This document shows positions 59,730 through 64,000 of a stretch of 64,000 nt of DNA, piece by piece; the stretch's first letter is position 1; every line of letters begins with the position of its first letter. Below the pieces are notes generated by a model. It was not told the DNA's origin, ran no database searches, and saw only the letters and a list, made by a program, of their open reading frames with translations. The stretch comes from Egbenema bharatensis (GTDB taxonomy: Bacteria; Cyanobacteriota; Cyanobacteriia; Elainellales; Elainellaceae), in contig NZ_CP182236.1 of assembly GCF_048077055.1 (NCBI RefSeq), forward strand, positions 6,696,001-6,760,000. The letters are read 5' to 3'. The translations under genes were made by a program, and so were the position numbers.

Positions 59730-60527
59730 ATGAAATGGCAGATTTGGCTACCCTTGATGCTGGTAGGCGTGATGGTGATCCTGCTAACGGCTCAGGTTCG
59801 CCCGGCTCGGACTCAGCCCACTCCACCCTTGAGCGAATGGCAGGTTATTGACCTCACCCAACCCCTCACCGCAACCATGCCAATCTGGCCCGGTGATCCG
59901 GAGGTTGAAATTCAACCCTGGGCAAACTATGCCGAAGCGGGTTACTTTATCCACCGCATTACCATTGGAGAGCATAGCGGCACCCACTGGGGTACCCCCA
60001 ATACGTTCATTACGGGTGCGACCAGTGCAGAGCAAGTTCCCATTGAAAAGTTGGTTGCCCCCGCGATCGTGATGGATATTCGAGATCAGGCGGCTCAAGA
60101 TGAAGACTACCGACTTTCTATGGGAGATGTGCAGGCGTGGGAAGCAAGCAATGGTCAGATTTCTCCGGGTAGTGTTGTTATTCTATTGACGGGATGGCAG
60201 GAGCGATGGACGAATCCAACGGCGTTTATCAACCAGGATGAGCAGGGAGTGATGCATTGGCCCGGCTTTAGTGCAGAAGCAGTCGAGTTTTTAGTCTCAG
60301 AGCGGCAAATTGCTGGATTGGGGACGGATACCCATGGAGCCGATCCAGGGAATGATGAGGTGTATGGCGCGAGTTCTGCCATTTACGCGGCAGATGGCCT
60401 GATTCTGGAGTGCCTGGGGGGACTCGATCGACTTCCGGTGGTGGGAGCAACGGTGGTGGTAGGCGGCTTGCCGATTCAGGGAGGGTCTGGAAGCCCTGCA
60501 CGGGTCATGGCGTTTCTGCCCGCCTGA
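59730..60527 (+). CDS. Cyclase/kynurenine formamidase-like protein, exported
   Basis: 265 residues with an N-terminal membrane/signal segment (MKWQIWLPLMLVGVMVILLTAQVRP). The domain is of the PF04199 type: VIDLTQPLTATMPIWPGDPEVE, ITIGEHSGTHWGTPNTFI, GSVVILLTGWQERW, MHWPGFSAEAVEFLVSERQIAGLGTDTHGADPGNDE. In the usual HxGTHxDxPxH metal motif the Asp is Gly here (HSGTHWGTPN), and the last His is absent. It may bind metal differently or act on another substrate. No clear operon partner. Confidence 0.85.
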   Translation: MKWQIWLPLMLVGVMVILLTAQVRPARTQPTPPLSEWQVIDLTQPLTATMPIWPGDPEVEIQPWANYAEAGYFIHRITIGEHSGTHWGTPNTFITGATSAEQVPIEKLVAPAIVMDIRDQAAQDEDYRLSMGDVQAWEASNGQISPGSVVILLTGWQERWTNPTAFINQDEQGVMHWPGFSAEAVEFLVSERQIAGLGTDTHGADPGNDEVYGASSAIYAADGLILECLGGLDRLPVVGATVVVGGLPIQGGSGSPARVMAFLPA

Positions 60528-60689
60528 TGGTTTCAGGTTTTAGGATTCTCACTGCGGGGTTGTTGACTCTCAGCAACGACAAAACTCTTGATGTAATTCA
60601 GCCCGTGAAAACGTTAAGTTTTTACTGTAGAACATCGAGATCCAGACTAATCTGATTAAACCCTTCTAGCAATCAGGTGAGGTTCCCCA

Positions 60690-61262
60690 ATGGCATATGT
60701 TTCAGACCTTGGTGAAGGACAACGCATTTACTTAGACAATCGAGGACAGCAAACGATCGTCACCTTGAGCAGCCAGGCTCCTGGACAACAACAAAGCCAG
60801 CAAAATGGATTTACTACCGGAGAGTGGGCTACTCCGCCCATACTGTTTCAAACATCAACGGGAGTCATCATCCAGATTGAGACAGCAGAAGGTCGATCGT
60901 ATATTCAAGTTCAGGCAAATGGCATGAAGACATTGAGCCAGGCTCCGGCATTGAAAAATGCTGATGTATTGCCAATGCAGGCTGAATCACAACAACAATC
61001 GTCTAATGCGGCTGAAATGAAACCGATGCAGCCAATGGAACCGATGCAGCCGATGAAACCTTTGAAAATGGGCGATATGGAAATGCAAATGAACCCCATG
61101 CAAATGTGCATGGGCGACATGGAACTAAAGATGGGTGATTCTGTGCCACCTGCTCGAACCTCCGAGGCAACGACCCGACGATTTTGTACGCAATGTGGTA
61201 GCGCAGTTACACCAGACGATCGGTTTTGTGCGCATTGTGGGCATCAGTTGAGGAAGGAGTGA
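60690..61262 (+). CDS. Met-rich zinc-ribbon protein
   Basis: 190 residues. The first 90 are a beta-rich domain (SDLGEGQRIYLDNRGQQTIVTLSSQAPGQQQSQQNG ... VIIQIETAEGRSYIQVQANGMKTLSQA). About residues 107-155 are dominated by Met-Gln/Met-Lys-Pro repeats (PMQPMEPMQPMKPLKMGDMEMQMNPMQMCMGDMELKMGD). The C terminus has a zinc ribbon (CTQCGSAVTPDDRFCAHCGHQL). The Met-rich part is of a kind seen in Cu(I)-binding proteins, but that is a guess. ATG 60690 follows GGTGAGGTTCCCCA. Confidence 0.78.
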   Translation: MAYVSDLGEGQRIYLDNRGQQTIVTLSSQAPGQQQSQQNGFTTGEWATPPILFQTSTGVIIQIETAEGRSYIQVQANGMKTLSQAPALKNADVLPMQAESQQQSSNAAEMKPMQPMEPMQPMKPLKMGDMEMQMNPMQMCMGDMELKMGDSVPPARTSEATTRRFCTQCGSAVTPDDRFCAHCGHQLRKE

Positions 61263-61536
61263 GGAGGAAGGAGTGAGGAGTGAGGAGTGGGGAGTGGGGA
61301 GGGGAAGACCGCAGGGGGGTGAACTTTCTGTTGCGCTAGTACTTGCCTACCATCCAATCGCCGTAGCGCAGCCATCTTCCTGCTGTTGAGTTGAACGTGC
61401 TGGCTGGAATGACCCCCGATCGCATTGAATTAGCCTCATGGGCAAGCTGCAATTGCCGAACTGCGACAGCGGCTTGGAGTTCTTGCAGAAAGTTTTAATA
61501 TGGAAGTGGCTTTTAAGAAATGTAAAAGAAGCGATC

Positions 61537-62426
61537 GTGACGACTCAAATTCCTTTAACCACAACCCCTTTTGAACTACACTCCTGGATCTGGCAAGGAC
61601 ATCAAATCGGCTACACCGTGCAAGGAGAAGGACAGCCGATCGTCCTGATTCATGGTTTTGGCGCATCCATTGGGCATTGGCGAAAGAATATTCCGGTGCT
61701 GGCGGCTGCGGGATATAAGGTGTTTGCGATCGATCTACTGGGTTTTGGTAAGTCGGCTAAACCCCTGTTGCCCTACACGATGGAACTGTGGCAGGAGTTG
61801 CTCAAGGATTTTTGGACGGCTCATATTCAGGAACCTGCTGTTTTTGTCGGAAATTCTATCGGGGCTTTGCTGGCGTTGATGGTATTGGCAAATCATCCTG
61901 ATATGGCCAAAGCAGGAGTGTTGCTGAATGCAGCGGGGGGATTAAATCACCGTCCTGAGGAGTTGAATGTGCCGTTGCGGTTTGTGATGGGAACGTTCAC
62001 TAAGTTGGTCAGTTCACAACTCGTGGGCACTTTCATGTTCAACCGCATTCGCCAAAAACCTCGTCTGCGTCGCACGTTGTACCAGGTCTACCGCGATCGA
62101 ACCGCAGTGACGGATGAGTTAGTTGACTTAATCTATGAACCCGCTTGCGATCCAGGTGCCCAAAAAGTCTTTGCAGCTATTCTGACAGCTCCTCCTGGGC
62201 CAGCCCCGAAGAGTTGCTGCCTCAGGTGAATCAACCGCTGCTGGTGCTCTGGGGGGAGGCAGACCCCTGGACCCCGATCGCAGGTTCCAGCATGTATCAA
62301 AACCTGGCTCAACAATCCCCTGCCCGTGTGCAGTTTCAATCAATTCCGGACACTGGGCACTGTCCCCACGATGAACGCCCGGAGGTGGTGAATGCAGCCA
62401 TCCTGGACTGGCTGAAGGAATTTTAG
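61537..62426 (+). pseudogene. Alpha/beta hydrolase, one-base frameshift
   Basis: Start at GTG 61537 (VTTQIPLTTTPFELHSWIWQGHQIGYTVQGEGQPIVLIHGFGASIGHW), with ATG 61438 further up being less family-like. Oxyanion-hole HGFG, nucleophile Ser in FVGNSIGALLA. The frame fails at about 62202 in a stretch reading APPGPAP where relatives have (P)GPSPEELL. One added base restores PEELLPQVNQPLLVLWGEADPWTP, with the catalytic Asp, and DTGHCPHDERPEVVN with the His. So all three catalytic residues exist, but in two frames. Either recent inactivation or a base-calling error. It resembles cyanobacterial hydrolases often called chloroplast-like esterases. Confidence 0.8.
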
Positions 62427-62435
62427 CCGTTGCAG

Positions 62436-63017
62436 CTAAGGCACACCTAACGTTTCCAGGATGCCAGAGAGTCCTCGACGGATGGAATCCGCTCTTTGCT
62501 GGATAGTACTAATTTGACGGTAGGCAGCTACGGCTTCATTGCCATCAATGTGGATTTGGCGAGTCGGATAGTTTTGCATCACTTCTATGAGACTAATCCG
62601 TCCCCCATCGCTGGCGGAAAGAACCAAGGCAGAGCGCATGGCTTCCCGGTTCGCATCTCCAGAGGGGGTATGAACAAACCGTCCCATTCGATCGAGCATG
62701 ACATCGCCAACGGGATTATTCAAGAGCCGATCGAGGGTAACGACATCGACTTCAACTTCCCGTGATAAAAGCTGGCGGAACTGTTCTGGATCCTGTCCAC
62801 TCATCCGAAAGTAGGCCCGGAGTTGCCGGGTCGTTTCACCCGTTTCTACAAAATGAGCCAATTCTTCCACAGAAGCCGATCGCTGAAATGGGCCATACCG
62901 CATGACCACTCGTTCCGCTGCGATCGCCTCAGTTGAACTAATCAACAGTCCTGTCAGGGTCAGCCCCAGGGCTGCAATCCAGCTTATTCCCTTGTGTCGA
63001 AAGGATTGTGAGCGCAT
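62436..63017 (-). CDS. DUF1400-domain secreted protein
   Basis: 193 residues with a signal peptide (about 1-33, ISWIAALGLTLTGLLISSTEAIAA). The rest is the DUF1400 domain (VVMRYGPFQRSASVEELAHFVETGETTRQLRAYFRMSGQDPEQFRQLL ... LDRLLNNPVGDVMLDRMGRFVHTPSGDANREAMRSALVLSASDGGRISLIEVMQNYP). In many cyanobacteria this domain is the N-terminal part of an exported alpha/beta hydrolase; here it stands alone and no hydrolase part follows. Convergent with the frameshifted hydrolase, 9 bp apart. Confidence 0.82.
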   Translation of the reverse strand: MRSQSFRHKGISWIAALGLTLTGLLISSTEAIAAERVVMRYGPFQRSASVEELAHFVETGETTRQLRAYFRMSGQDPEQFRQLLSREVEVDVVTLDRLLNNPVGDVMLDRMGRFVHTPSGDANREAMRSALVLSASDGGRISLIEVMQNYPTRQIHIDGNEAVAAYRQISTIQQRADSIRRGLSGILETLGVP

Positions 63018-63202
63018 CGGTTCCTCCTTGTTTCCTATCCCTGTTTCCTATCCCTGGGAGCGGGGTAGGACTTAAAGTGTTTGCGTTAAATGGTTTGTCT
63101 CAGTTTTTTGTCCCAATCATTTTAATGACGATAGCGAATCGGATTTGGTTGCCGCAACTGCCCAAAGTGTAAGGGAAACGGTTTGGGAACAGCCATGCCC
63201 GG

Positions 63203-64000
63203 TTAAAAGGTGGGAAAAAACCACTGGACATAGGTAGAGACGATCGCTTCTCCAAAAAATGCAGTGATGAGGGCAGCGAGGGCAAGGAAGGGGCCAAAGG
63301 GCATGGGATGACGACGGTTGAGTAACCCGATCGCAATTGCCCCACCCCCCACAAAGGCTCCGAGTACGCAGGCCAGGAAAGCGGTCAGCAGCAGCGATTG
63401 CCACCCCAACCACATACCAATCATGGCAGCGAGCTTGGCATCTCCTCCCCCCATTGCGGTTTGACCAAAGGCGATCGAGCCAACGATGGTAATGAGATCA
63501 AACAGCAAAATGCCGATTACGGCTCCCAAAATCCCAATCCAGAGCTGACTGGCAACCCCCGCCAGGGTTTGATCAATTGACCAGCCCAGTAATCCTTGAA
63601 AAACCAGCCCGGTGAGCAGGCCAGTTTGGGTGAGGGAGTTGGGGAGGGTCATCGTATCCAGGTCAATCAGGGAGAGGGCCAATAGCCAGCTAAAGAAAGC
63701 CCAGTAGCCGATCGCTGGGAGGGGAATTTGAAACGCCCAGACTACGAGGACAAACAAAAGCCCGGTTGCTGCTTCCACCAGGGGATAGCGGGGAGAAATC
63801 CGAGTTTGGCAATAGCGACATCGCCCTTTTAACCATAGCCAACCCAGTACGGGAACATTATCGTAGGCTTTCAACCGTCGCATACATTTGGGGCAGCGAG
63901 AGGGCGGATGCAGTAGCGATAATCCGGCCGGAATTCGATAAATGACAACGTTGAGGAAACTCCCAACGGCGGCTCCGAATGCAAAGACGAAGCAGCTCAC
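63203..64000 (-). CDS. pilD: Prepilin peptidase PilD (5' end at the window edge)
   Basis: 265 residues reading from the window edge, so the true start may be outside. A24-type aspartic protease of the inner membrane that cleaves and N-methylates type IV prepilins. FAFGAAVGSFLNVVIYRIP, the cytoplasmic zinc-binding CPKC...CRYC loop, SLIDLDTMTLPN (first catalytic Asp) and MGGGDAKLAAMIGMWLG (second Asp) are present, with six or so further membrane helices. All key residues are kept. Confidence 0.93.
   Translation of the reverse strand: MSCFVFAFGAAVGSFLNVVIYRIPAGLSLLHPPSRCPKCMRRLKAYDNVPVLGWLWLKGRCRYCQTRISPRYPLVEAATGLLFVLVVWAFQIPLPAIGYWAFFSWLLALSLIDLDTMTLPNSLTQTGLLTGLVFQGLLGWSIDQTLAGVASQLWIGILGAVIGILLFDLITIVGSIAFGQTAMGGGDAKLAAMIGMWLGWQSLLLTAFLACVLGAFVGGGAIAIGLLNRRHPMPFGPFLALAALITAFFGEAIVSTYVQWFFPTF

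Overview
The window looks like a chromosome segment of a filamentous cyanobacterium of the Leptolyngbya type. The evidence is the many GCGATCGC-like (HIP1) octamers, a CP43-like/IsiA chlorophyll-protein cluster with a phycobilisome rod linker, ndhM, DUF3172, DUF3370 and DUF1400 proteins, several Uma2 genes, xisH/xisI and short tandem heptamers between genes. No search was run; family names come from reading motifs.

Layout. 1-7.2 kb is a graveyard of nested insertion sequences. A 1.48-kb element sits inside an IS21-type istA. That IS21 element sits inside an IS256-type transposase, which truncates an IS1595-type transposase lying beside a nuclease-gene remnant. An ISH3-like element, a broken isiA paralogue and an IS1-type element with a clean 8-bp duplication follow. 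5.9-11 kb is the photosynthetic centrepiece: the broken CP43-like gene, an intact 343-residue CP43-like gene, a CP43-like/PsaL fusion and a CpcL-type (membrane-anchored CpcG) linker. These read as one antenna unit for photosystem I, probably for low iron or similar stress. 11-16.8 kb is a small defence/toxin-antitoxin island: a frameshifted DUF6398/pRiA4b protein, two PIN-domain toxin modules and a 969-residue NACHT ATPase with helical repeats. A second copy of the NACHT 3' end flanks one toxin cassette.

17-29.5 kb holds mixed housekeeping and accessory genes: an ABC ATPase, three further Uma2 genes after the first, small membrane proteins, moaE and a 1282-residue hybrid histidine kinase with its XRE partner. 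29.5-39 kb contains a possible metabolic group (VOC, NTF2-like, DUF1838, hydantoinase-like, Asp/Asn hydroxylase, nitrilase-fold). It is interrupted by xisHI, a second ISH3-like element and an integrase fragment. A strongly folded stretch lies upstream of a small conserved gene at 37.1-37.4 kb. 39-43 kb has three glycosyltransferases, one with palindromic repeats inside its coding sequence. 43-64 kb carries tRNA-Pro, a WD40 protein with a glycine-zipper-like N terminus, an Rpn-type nuclease, DUF3370, moaC, tRNA-Arg, a PP2C phosphatase, ndhM, a large PPC/ELWxxDGT surface protein, a sigma-like factor, a cyclase-family enzyme, a Met-rich zinc ribbon protein, an alpha/beta hydrolase, a DUF1400 protein and the prepilin peptidase at the edge.

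Three otherwise well-preserved genes (near 11.41, 56.40 and 62.20 kb) each look one base short inside or near a G/C run. This may be real decay or a systematic base-calling error, and should be resolved before they are called pseudogenes.
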